A stretch of 64,000 nucleotides of DNA, taken from positions 1,054,001-1,118,000 of the forward strand of contig JALLLT010000007.1 in assembly GCA_025266875.1 (NCBI GenBank), in the 5' to 3' direction. Both the position numbers and the translations under genes were made by a program. Below are positions 9,841 to 22,816 of this stretch, piece after piece. A model generated the notes under the pieces. It did no database searches and had not been told where the DNA came from. It saw only the letters and a program-made list of their open reading frames with translations. Every line of letters starts with the position of its first letter. The stretch's first letter is position 1. Origin of the DNA: Fennellomyces sp. T-0311 (lineage: Eukaryota; Mucoromycota; Mucoromycetes; Mucorales; Lichtheimiaceae).

Positions 9841-12200
9841 AAAGAGAAGAAAGCAAACGGCAGCCTTTTTTACCGGAAATGTGACGTCAGGAAGAGGGAA
9901 CCGCGCTCTACCTCCTACTTTCATTGGGTTCCGACGTTTTGACCTTGAAGCAGCTCTTTACTATGCAATCTGAAAAGCCAAAGCCTGTCTGCGCTCGCAA
10001 AAACTTTCTGTTGCAGGCTGATGACTGTAACTTACCGTGTGCTTCTGCTATTAGACGCACTGAAGGTTGATGAGTGGGCCGACCCATCACTATTAGATGA
10101 GGAACTACTCAAACAGGAAGGAATGCGCGTAAAGAAGGCGATCGAAGCTAAATCACGTATGACCAAATCGGTCAACATCATTAGCTCCAAAAGAAAAGAC
10201 TATATCCCTCTTCGCAGCTACTATTCAGCGTTGTCCAAATATTACAAGACAAAAGAATTCCTGGGATCCTTTATCGAGGCGTTTGACTTGAGGAAAGAAA
10301 ATGCCCTCAGCGTGCACCAAGGTATCAAACTCTCCCGCGTCGGTGCTTTACATTATGGCCAACAGCTCGATAAGATGGTTTTGAGCAAGGAACACCCGGC
10401 CAAAAACAGCAGTGGCGAAGATGAAGATGCAACTTACGATGATCGCTGACTGGCAACCCCTGAGGGGCAACTGTAAGAGAAGGATATGTCAACGAGACTC
10501 AAAAAGGTAACTGATTTATTGCATACGCTTTGCTCTCTCTATTTACAATACATGTTTATCCGCGATGGGTTTTTCTTACGCAGGTATTCCGTGAGTGATG
10601 TGTAATGTCAACCTTATTAGTGTTGAGCGGTGACGGATCGTGGTGATCGATAGGATGAATGCTAACAGCATATCCGTGAAGAGACGTGTTGACCGGAAGG
10701 TCGCGTGAATAAGTTACCTGATTCGCTTAGTATTTGGTAAGCATGAAGCTCAATGTTTCAATGTTGGAACTGGGAAGCGGCGGTAAGGATAAAAAACTCT
10801 TATTCGCTGACGAACAGCATAGATGACAAAGAAGCTTGTTAGGGTGTGTTCATGTCGGATACAACAACCCCGACCAAATCCAGACATACTTAAACTCAAA
10901 GGAACCCGATGATATTCCCTTCAAAAGCTTAACTTTGGCCACAAAAGTAAAGCACGGAGCTCTTGAAATCTTCAAGAGCTGGAAAGACGGTGCGCCTCTA
11001 GCAAAGAGCCAGGCCCATTGAATAAGTCGGTTTGACGTCACTCCTTGACCTTGTTGATGTACCATCTACGAGATGTTTCCTCAGTTGCGAAGACGACGCT
11101 ATGTGGAACACAAAGGTCGAGCCACTCGCTGCAAAATGTCGCATGGGCGACTCGCCTTTGCTTACCATAGTCGCCCAGACATAGGATGTTGCCGCTGCCG
11201 TGTTGACTCGCACCAATGATGTTGAGAAAGCCAAGGAATACATCCACAGGGTCAGAGCTCCTTGTACTGAGACGAGGAAATTGCTTGACGTCATCCTAGT
11301 TATCCTACACACAATTGACACAAGTACTTTCCTACTCTACCCTGCCAACATTGACGCCGCAAAAGAATATGACTTTACAGTTCAGGTCTGGAACCCGTTG
11401 CTCAAAGGCATTGTTGACGTTCATGGAGCGTTACGAACGAATGTTGGCGAACCTAGCCCGAAGATTGGCTCGGTGGCTCTAAAACGGCTCTATGGCGAAA
11501 TCAAGTGTGATTCAAAGAGGATCTACGTACGTATACTATACGATTCGCGGGACAAGGAGCACGATCTCCTATGATTTGAGGCTGCAAAGTCAGGCCGTGG
11601 TGGAGAAGCCAAGAACAACCTTGGCGGCGCCATTCTACACACTTCGAACGAGCACAAGGCATCCCGACCATCCTCCTTCTTTGTCCAAACGAATGGCGCT
11701 ACCACCCACATCGGCTCACCGCACCTTGTACTCCCCGATCTATAGCTGCGGTTCACCAAGCCAATATTGACTTCCCCAGAAACTTTCCCGCTTTCGGTTC
11801 CTTGAAGTCCAAATTCATCTTCGTAGTTAACGTTATCTACAAGCTGGAGCGAAATGCGACATTTATACGTAAGTCAGTTGATTCCGTACATGACCGCCAC
11901 TGCAATTCGCTCGCAAAATCTATTTACCGACAAGAAAGTACCACATCGAGTGACTGGGTATACGTTGTATGGCCAACTTATTACGATCCACCCGAAGATG
12001 TTATTGCCACAGCGAAACTGTCATTGGAGCTGTTTGGACCCAAGTCCCCTGCCAGCTTCAAATCCACGCCTCGTTTGCCCGCAAGTATGGAAAATGTAGA
12101 TGAGTTCGGTTGGGTTGAGAAGGATGGTAGATTCTTCAATGTTTATACCTCGTCATATGCCGATCATCACCCTCTCACTGGCATCGCTAATGGCACTTAA
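9415..12200 (+). pseudogene. Decayed Mucoromycota-type ORF inside the long-inverted-repeat element
   Basis: A series of plus-strand open stretches in changing frames: from 9415 (MEKVDEAGKDGIKVLPKEI), 9531-9716 (NTVEHLLLPDHTAAIPAY), 10021-10449, 10836-11021, 11200-11574 and 11802-12200. The segment around 11370-11830 (VWNPLLKGIVDVHG, then VRILYDSRDKEHDLL, EAAKSG, FVQTNGATTHIGSPHL) has the motif order of a multicopy Mucoromycota protein family that I know only as uncharacterised. The pattern VR-I-L-D...E-D...E-A-K is reminiscent of a nuclease fold, but that is inference. Several frame changes and stops make the copy non-functional as read. The first part lies within the left inverted-repeat arm, so the right arm carries a reversed duplicate of it. 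Confidence 0.4.
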
Positions 12201-12384
12201 ATACATGGCCAGCGTATACAAAAGGATGCACGTATAAATAAAGTTTTCATGTCCATCTGCATGTGAATAACTTGGAGCGCTGTCGCAAAGGATGTAATTA
12301 TCATATTTCTCGTCACTTCACAACGCCTAACAAGTCCATCACCACATGGCATTTGGTGCAGTATTTTGGCCTATCAATGACACA

Positions 12385-13291
12385 ACAGTTCGATGCCTGG
12401 TGTGGATGTCGGGATAATCTCTACGCTTGCTCAGAATGGGAGCTGTAAGTTGTAGACGGGAAGCGCCATCTTAGCGTTCTCTAGTTGTTCTAAGTAAAAC
12501 TCGGTTATGAAGACCTTCATTCGACTCTTGTTAATCCCTGACAGTAGGCTGGTATGGCAGCTGTATGGTCAGGCAATAAGAGATGTTCAACTGTGTTGCA
12601 TGTTCTAAGCAAAAGATCCAGGCGATCTTTTGTTAAGGCTTCCATTCACCGAACTGCTTCCAATTTTCTCCTTCGGATCTTTGGGTTGTTGAATCAGCTT
12701 GGCTGATTTCTTTTGGTAATACTTTGATCCCATCTTTACCCGCTTCATCCACTTTTTCCATAGAAACACTTGCTTAAAAGGAGGGTCACTCCATCAAGGA
12801 TACGGCAAATATCACCGGCTCGCCAGGGATCGAGGAATCACACGCGTTGCGACGTACGATGGAAATGTCAAGAAGTTCAAGAATATATTCACACACTATC
12901 TATGTTGGCATGTCATTCTACTGTAATACATTCTAATTCCTTACTCTTTCACATAACTCATGTGTCTTTTAATGCTGTGCCTCTCTAAAAAGTATACTCT
13001 AGAGAAGGAGTGACACAGCATGTGTTTCTCATGCTTAATAATGGAAGAGGTATGTTCGGTGCCAAAATATTAATAGTGCGCTGGATCGTTTTGCTTCAGA
13101 GACACAGTCTTTCACGTTTATACGCAAGTCAGAATCCGATTACGTAGCCACTGACATTATAAGTACTATCTGTTTAATCTTCTTTTTTGGGCGTTTAAAA
13201 TACGGTAGTGTTGGGGCACATTCCCGTGCTTCACTTTACATTACATCAGGGCCGAAAAATTATATCGGCTGTTTCATAAGTACAGTGTGGT
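12385..13291 (-). repeat. Long inverted repeat, right arm
   Basis: Reverse complement of 8885-9840, lacking about 42 bp of it. Both arms contain the same open frame on the inward-to-outward strand (9406 down to 9029 in the left arm, 12770-12988 in the right, where it is cut by a substitution). Confidence 0.85.
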
Positions 13292-13871
13292 ATCGCTTAA
13301 CGAGAAAAGGCTTTCGAATGAAGAAACCAAAAAGTACGATAATGTTTTATTGAGGAAAACTACCCTCTATTTATACTAATGATGAGTCGTGACGGAGAAG
13401 ATGAATATTTTTGTTTAATAGCCCAAAGATCCATGTTATCGCCGAGTTTCTGATGACCTTGCCGTCTAAAGTCAATGAGGCTGAAGGTCATACCGAAGCT
13501 TAGTTAACGGTGTTGCCCTGCATGATCAGTAAAGCCGGATCACGGTTGCACACGCAAGCAAATAGGGCAATCGATAACTGTACAGTTATTAATAGCAACG
13601 GATATAAACAAGGACTAAGGAAAAGTATATAACCATGGGTGATGGTGCATATCGGGAGTACGACGGCTAGCGCCGCAGCGTAGTTCTTTACCACATGATG
13701 GAAACGGATTCTGAATCGTTGTGCGAACCCCATTTTCCCACAGGTTGAAGATTCTCAAAATGCTTTCAGAAAAGATACCATTAAATTTTGATGATGCATA
13801 AGATACCACGAACTATAAAGTCTCCCACTCTTTTATAAAAATGCATAGCAAAATATATATAGTGAAAAAGA
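13292..13871. other. Gene-free stretch with a dispersed repeat
   Basis: Lies between the inverted-repeat element and the transporter gene. It holds one copy (about 13521-13640) of a sequence also found near 16001-16115. Confidence 0.5.
13521..13640 (+). repeat. Dispersed repeat, copy 1
   Basis: Shares blocks such as AGCAAATAGGGC, TAACTGTAC and CAAGGACTAAG, in order, with 16001-16115. Read on the minus strand both copies give a related hydrophobic peptide (TVQLSIALFACVCN versus IVQLPIALFALMCN), so an old coding relic is possible. Confidence 0.55.
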
Positions 13872-14912
13872 TTACTTTTGTTGCCTTGCTATTATCAGGA
13901 TTAAAGCACCTGCCCCAGTGGTAATCATCGCAATGCCTGCTAGACTTAGTGCATCTGGGTATTCATGGAAAATAAATATACCAAGTATAGTTGCAAAAAC
14001 AATACGAGTCATTCGTATTACTGATCCTGGACCTGCAGGTGCCATTTGAAGTCTACAAATGTTGTAAGAAAAATGGTACATATGTGCGAGCAAGAATTAC
14101 CCTCGGTTTATCAGAGCACCATTGAAAAAGAGACAAGCACCGGCCATAATCAGAGATACGTATTGCTTCCATCCCTGTGGCCATACAAACGATCCAGCGG
14201 ATGGCAAACTGATCAATAGCGATCCAAGTGTGAAGTACAGATTGAAAACCAAAAAGTAGGCCCGGTTCCCGACCCTTCGGATTATAACAGGTAGCATAGC
14301 AGATAGGAGCGCAACTGCTAATGATCCAAGCGATGGCATGAGTGGCAATTGCTGGACCTGACCAAATAAGAACTGTGGTCTGAAAACAAAGATTGTCCCG
14401 GTCATGCAAAGTGCAATGCAGGCACCGTGGAAATAGTGAAAAGGCTCACTAAGGAATAATGTGGCAAGAATAGTTGTGAAAACTGGGTTAAGTTGTAACA
14501 TAGCTTAAAGAACACTAGTTAGTTGCGACACAAAATTTTGTACGTTCTTCAAACCTGTAAAGTCAGCGATTGGCATATTGGTTGTGCAATATGCTTCCGT
14601 CGTCAGCATGAGCCCACCAACGACACCAAATAGCATGAGCCATCGGCGAACTCCTGATGGTCCGATAGGATTGACATTTTTCCATGAACATGAGCTGGTA
14701 ATAAATACGAGCTCTACCAGGGTTTGTATTGTAACGATCTCTGACGATGGTATAGAGTACGAACCGCCTAGCTTAATGAACAAAGACATGCATGCCGAAG
14801 TAATGGATGAGAGCAGGAGGATACCGAGTCCATAAATTTCTGTTTTGTGATCCCCATACTTTGGTACGAGAGGCTGCTGTTCTTCATCTATTAGTTTGGT
14901 TTCTTTTGACAT
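13872..14912 (-). CDS. EamA/SLC35G-like drug-metabolite transporter, three exons
   Basis: Membrane transporter of the drug/metabolite superfamily with about ten hydrophobic helices in two EamA-type halves. Predicted exons are 14912-14555, 14503-14101 and 14052-13872, which join in frame to 313 residues. The two introns (51 and 48 nt) sit at the same positions as in the six-gene array at 40.5-50.4 kb: after DFT at the junction into AMLQLNPVFTT, and before LQMAPAGPG. The N-terminus has EEQQPLVP, a variant of the acidic dileucine motif of the array. This copy is the most diverged of the set and shares its WPQGWKQY region with the relic at 19.3-19.8 kb. The substrate is unknown. Confidence 0.8.
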
Positions 14913-17900
14913 TGTAAAGTGTGGAAAAGAGTAGATGGTTTTAGTGATAGATATAATCTCCCTTATATGAGCTCAGGGGCATATTCGATAGGGGAGCACT
15001 GTGCGTGCACCCTGCTGATCAAATTTTCAGGGAACTATCGTCCTTGTCGGTAACTATCCGGTACCGTTCCAGTGTATCACTGGAGAGGTCACTTGTTCTG
15101 TATAAAGATCTTTGTGACTCTTAAATTACGAGTGAATATCATAATGTACGGAATTAAAAGCGTTCATTTCGCGCCACAGTACATCACTATTTAGTTGACA
15201 GATGCAAACATTTAATTAAGGTCTATACATGTGCAGTAATATACAATTGCGCATAAAACGTTCCTTCATTAACAGATATTTTCCTGGAGCATTTACTCTA
15301 TATAATACTAGGTGCGTATTACTATGAATGGCATTAGCTTGACTTTATCACTTGGTTTCTCTATCCAAAACTAGACATGTTATCATACATTATTTTTCTT
15401 TTTTCGACCGACAAATGCTACTCCACAAAGGCAAACTTTTAGCCGTCGTTTCACATGTGATGTAGATTAACAGTTAGCCTGGTTTTACGGAATACGTTTG
15501 ACGTAGCTTTTTCTAGTACATTAGTTACGTGTCCACATACTTTTCAAATTACACTGCTGGATATTGAGTTGCCACATCTTTGACCCCTATTCTACTTAGA
15601 TATTATGAATAAGGCGACATTCACAATTTTTATCAAGAAAAGTCAAAAAATGTATGAAGCAAGAAGCTCACCGAACATGTATAATTCGAAAGTGTGATGT
15701 AAGTATACATCGCGACCAGTCAAAATCGAAGTAATCCAACAGCGATATAGAGTTCAGCATGCATGAAACACCAGAGAAAATATAAAACATTGTTTCTAAT
15801 CTAAAAGCCTAGTTTGTTGCATAGCACTTCATTATAATCGAAAAATTGTACATTGGCTTTCTAAGAGTTGCTTGAAAAATGGCACGACCCTGTACTTGCT
15901 AGCCTAGTTTCGAACATACATATCTTCATACGATTATTATGAATGCAATAGTATCATATGCACGAATCTGCAGATATAACAAAATTTCCTTCTTATCACA
16001 TGGATCAAAGTTGCACATAAGAGCAAATAGGGCTATCGGTAACTGTACGATTGTTGATGTCGTAATGACAATGGATACATAATCAAGGACTAAGTGAAAG
16101 CATGTAATCATGGATGATGATATGTCGAGGATGCTACAAATACTCCTATTACAAGTGCGGTACGTCAGTTTCGCTAGATGCCTGTGAGAGAGTTACACCG
16201 GCGAAAGGTAAAGTTCTGTGTCAATGAAAACGGCGAGCGACTGCATAGGCGGTGAATGTATCCGGAAGGAGAGCTGCAAAGTAGGTCATCGCAGCGGTTG
16301 CACGACAAATTCCTCGCAGGAGTATGTACGCATACTAAAAGAAGTCTGGTCGTTAAAACGCTGTCTTAATTATAATGGTGATACCGTGAGTGCTTATATC
16401 ACTATAAACTGAAGCTTTTCCTGAAGCAAATTCTGCAGGTAATTGGCCAGGATATCCAAATCATCGGCCATTAACTTTGCAAAGACCCAGTGATAGGCCA
16501 TTAAGATGTGCCACAGCTTAAGATTTTGCGTTCGGCGCGTTTCTGAGGCCTGGCTACCCCAAGGCATGTTATCTGCGCCCAAATGGACGCTTTGTCTTAC
16601 TCTGGGAGGGGGATAAAGCATAGAGCAGCTCTCTCCTCTCCAATGACGGTGTGAAATATATTCATACTTTTTCGAAATTTGACGACGAATCACGATGACT
16701 ATTCGTTTACCCAAACAAGTTTCACCTTTTATTAGTAATTGTGCGTTTTTTACTTTTTGCGGGAATGGTTTTGTTCTATACATGTATGATTTAAGTAAAG
16801 CCTTTTCTTCCTGCTCCTAGTCTAACGATAGAAAATTCTACACTCGTAAGGTTTGACAGTTTAAAAAGGAAGGTGGATCGAGGGGGTACCCAATGCTTGA
16901 CGAATAGCTGAATTTGGTAACTAGGTAGTGAGTACAGAATGAGCGTGTTGGGGAAAGTCGCCTAGGTCAGATGACGATAGTAGTTGGGATACTGTAGTGA
17001 TACCGTGAGTGCTGTGAGAAAGATAAACTGGAGTGTAACTTGAACAAAACTATTCCAAAGCGAACAATAAATGCTGCTATTTTTTTCTCGTACAGCTTTT
17101 AATATCCATTTGTATCATCATGGAGAAGTCATGGCTTGACGTATCCCCATCTCGTTCAGAATTAACCAGCATATTTTGACCCAGCCGGACTGCCAAACCG
17201 AGCGTTATTATTTTAATGAATGTTTCTCGTGGACAATATAAAGTATTAAAATTACTAGTTTCCATCAATATCTAGATAGTTGTCGTAATCAATTGGGATG
17301 GAGATCATAAAATTTGTAGAATGTGTGTCAAATCTCCATATGCATGTCTCCGATACTAGAAATTGATGTCGTAAAGTCAGAGTTTATCAGCTACGTACGT
17401 GATACTAGAGGAGTATACTTCCTATACATAGTAAGAAAACTGATAATATTGTTATGTATGGGCAACTCGGCATAAGTTCGATACGGTACAATAATCTTTG
17501 CAGATTATACAAAGACAAAAGTGCGGTTAAAAAGGATGTGGTAACCCAGTTGGCCATAAGTATCTGGATGTCGCTCTTGTATCACGCAAGACACTACTAT
17601 CCACACTACCATTAGAGATTCCTGCTTGCGCATACCAAAGATGTGGCGAATCCCGCGGATGACCCGTTAAATATCGTTAGTAAAAACGAGAAACCGTGCT
17701 CACTTTTCGTGCATGAAGGCTGTTAAACCTCAAGATTTGATTGCAGCAATATAATGTAATTTGTTAATGTGCATTTGACTTTGTTTTTAAAGCACACATA
17801 GCATAGTGAGTGTAGGTCAGCTCCAACACTGTGGATAATCTGGGGCTGTAACACCAATTAGGTGTGGGCGTGACTTTCTGATAAGAGAAAGAATGCTTTA

Positions 17901-18325
17901 ATAACGCCCATTTCTAATACAAAATAGAACGTTCACAGAAAGACGGATGTAGATCCCGGTGATTTAGATACAACAAATTGACACACTAGTACATTTTGCA
18001 GCTAAACAGCTGTTGACAGCAATAAGCAAATGGAAATTGATCGACGATGCACAGAAACACAAATTAATAAATGACGTGGCTCAAACAGTATTAGTATGTG
18101 AGATTCTATAGCCCACATGATCTCTAAAGCATAGTCATTTAATTTGCACAATTTTTTTTGTTGCCGGAATCGAGATCCATTTTTGTTTCTGTGATGAAAT
18201 AACGACAAAAAGGTTGTTCTCACATTGTATTCTTTTGATCTAGGTCCAAAAGAAATATACTTGAAGCGGTTTGTGAAAGAAAGCCGCATCTTTAATAATA
18301 CTCTAAACCGTGCTTGTGGTTTTCA
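14913..18325. other. Gene-free stretch of about 3.4 kb
   Basis: Only short ORFs with no recognisable product. It includes copy 2 of the dispersed repeat (16001-16115) and a short direct repeat, GATACCGTGAGTGCT, near 16380 and 17000, each followed by a degenerate ATAAACTG. Confidence 0.5.
16001..16115 (+). repeat. Dispersed repeat, copy 2
   Basis: Roughly three-quarters identical by eye to 13521-13640, same orientation. See copy 1. Confidence 0.55.
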
Positions 18326-18335
18326 TATATAAAAA
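18326..18335 (+). promoter_or_regulatory. TATA box of the secreted-protein gene
   Basis: TATATAAAAA about 92 bp before the preferred start at 18428, giving a plausible short 5' leader. Confidence 0.6.
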
Positions 18336-18427
18336 GACCATTGATGATGCATTCAAGATCTCTACCAAAACACACACTTTCCAATCTCCCTGGTATATTT
18401 TCCAACCCCTTCCAAATTCCTTTAAAA

Positions 18428-19009
18428 ATGGTGTCTTTCAATTTGATCACTTCTGCAGTCCTGGTGATTGCTAGCGTCGCACCCTGGTCGGTAGTCGCAG
18501 CCCCCGTTGATTATGAAGGTTTCCCTGGCCTTCCCAGTGAGAACGAAACGGAGCCTACCATTGGTATTCCAACGGAGCCTACTAAAGATGAGCCCAGCAT
18601 GGTTCGTCCCACAGAGACAACCACTAATGAGCCCAGTATTGGTCGTCCCACGGAGACAACCACCACTAACGAGCCCACTATTGGTCGTCCCACAGAAACA
18701 ACAACCACTAAAGGTGAATCTGAACCCACAATTGCTCTTCCCAATGGTTTTCCTACTGGCTGGCCTTTCCCAAGACCGTCTAACTGGCCCACTTTCTCCT
18801 TTCCATCGGGCTTTCCATCTCTTCCTACTGATATTGAATTGCCAACGGGTTTTCCTTCTCTTCCATCCGATTTTGAATGGCCCACTGGCTTCCCTTCTCT
18901 TCCTTCTGATTTTGAATGGCCACCAGAATGGCCTTCGCTTCCCACTGGTTTTCCCACCCGCTTGCCTACTGATTCGGCTGCTCCTACAGCGACTCCATTT
19001 GAGGATTAA
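18428..19009 (+). CDS. Secreted Pro/Thr/Ser-rich repeat protein
   Basis: 193 residues from the ATG at 18428. The first 25 or so residues (MVSFNLITSAVLVIASVAPW, then AAP) form a typical signal peptide with a likely cleavage after the Ala pair, so the protein is exported. The mature part has short repeats of the type EPSIGRPTETTTTN (about four, residues 55-100), then a Pro/Phe/Trp-rich zone with repeats of LPSDFEWPTGFPSLP (about 120-180). The Thr/Ser content suggests heavy O-mannosylation. No catalytic domain, transmembrane helix or GPI signal is apparent at the C-terminus (...TATPFED). A cell-wall or surface role is inference. An upstream in-frame ATG (18314) is open but would bury the signal peptide and precedes the TATA box, so 18428 is chosen. 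Confidence 0.75.
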   Translation: MVSFNLITSAVLVIASVAPWSVVAAPVDYEGFPGLPSENETEPTIGIPTEPTKDEPSMVRPTETTTNEPSIGRPTETTTTNEPTIGRPTETTTTKGESEPTIALPNGFPTGWPFPRPSNWPTFSFPSGFPSLPTDIELPTGFPSLPSDFEWPTGFPSLPSDFEWPPEWPSLPTGFPTRLPTDSAAPTATPFED

Positions 19010-19100
19010 ATCCATCAGTTAATCAAGTTGGATAGTAAAATAACCTTTAGGATAGTGAAACTATGGACTGTTGTTTCTTGTAGTATATACGCCACATAGA

Positions 19101-19106
19101 AATAAA
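19101..19106 (+). terminator. Polyadenylation signal AATAAA
   Basis: AATAAA about 92 bp after the stop of the secreted-protein gene. Confidence 0.5.
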
Positions 19107-19342
19107 GCCATAATGTCATTGATCCTGCTTTTTTTGATTCCCTTATTGATTTAAGAGCCATTGATTAATGTATCATGAGGCAAAACGCTTATTTGCAAAT
19201 GCATACCATTAATGCTTTCACTTTTTGGATGCGACAATCAAATTACGATGGCACCAAAAACCAAGGCAGCGCATACCAAGCTTAATTCGTCGAGATATCC
19301 GTTAAACAGTACACTGATTAAAACGCTAGAATAATAACACTG

Positions 19343-19760
19343 TTACACAGCATAGATGCTGGGCCTACAGGAGCAATTTGGAGGCAAATACAGTACTTCA
19401 ATTAGGAAAAGAAACGCAAGAGCAGTAGTATCTGTCAAAAAGTCAAGTTCAGGAGCGTAGTGACACTCACCATAGCTAGCGCCAGATGCTGGCTCCATCC
19501 TTGTGGTATGTACAACGCAAGCTTTGGCTGTTGGCAAGGCAATGGGAAGGATGGACAAATTAAAATAGTTAACGTGAACTATATGATGACTTGTTTCGCG
19601 ATTTTGCGTATCAGGATAGCAAATACTGCAATAAGAGCTGCGATAATCAATGTGCCGAGTGTTGACGTAGACGGTATGCATATGAAGTGTATAGCGTGAG
19701 AAATCGGAAGGCGGTGGCTTTGTATTTAGTATCGATGCATCTGCTTGCATCATGCCCTGT
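19343..19760 (-). pseudogene. Relic of an EamA/SLC35G-like transporter
   Basis: On the minus strand, LQIAPVGPASMLCN (about 19374-19330) matches the start of the last exon of the live transporters (LQMAPTGPGTLMC). Further upstream, TLIIAALIAVFAILIRKIAK and a segment ending YIPQGWSQHLALAM match LAVALLSAMLPVIIRRVGNR and VWPQGWKQYVSLIM of the gene at 13.9 kb. Frames shift and stops interrupt the matches, and the last exon hits a stop shortly after CNSVIILAF. This is a dead copy, closest to the 13.9-kb gene. Confidence 0.6.
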
Positions 19761-22523
<2,763 letters not shown>

Positions 22524-22816
22524 ATTAATATCTGATTATATTACAATTTTTTTTTTACAAAAGAAAGCTGCGATCCCCGTTTAAATCCACACGTTATATC
22601 TTTCCCTTGCTGTTTTTATATCATATATAAAGCTACTCTTTTTCTCTTTTTCTCTCTCTTTTTTTAGTTCCACGCGTTGCAAGGGTCGAAACCCGATCGG
22701 GCTGAATTCAATTGACTAAACACGGCTCCACTCGTGTGTCGTTTAAGTTTGGATTTTCTGAAACCTATTTTTTCTTTTTCTTGACTTTTTTTCCCTTACT
22801 TTCCTTTATATAACCA

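Larger units (their letters stand above)
8885..13291. mobile_element. 4.4-kb element bounded by about 0.9-kb inverted repeats
   Basis: The DNA at 8885-9840 is repeated, inverted and almost unchanged, at 12385-13291. The outer ends read ACCACACTGTAC...GTACAGTGTGGT and the homology stops abruptly outside them. About 2.5 kb lies between the arms. No target-site duplication is visible at the borders and no recognisable transposase is encoded, so this is either a non-autonomous or decayed DNA transposon with exceptionally long inverted repeats, or a local inverted duplication. The near-identity of the arms implies recent formation or ongoing gene conversion between them. Confidence 0.75.

Noticed and set aside
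14578..14835. Plus-strand ORF overlapping the transporter
   Set aside because: Antisense shadow of exon 1 of the 13.9-kb transporter.
16394..16783. 129-residue minus-strand ORF
   Set aside because: No recognisable motif or promoter.
18422..19022. Minus- and alternate-frame ORFs over the secreted-protein gene
   Set aside because: They are shadows of a repetitive, low-complexity coding sequence; only the plus frame has a signal peptide and a proper leader.
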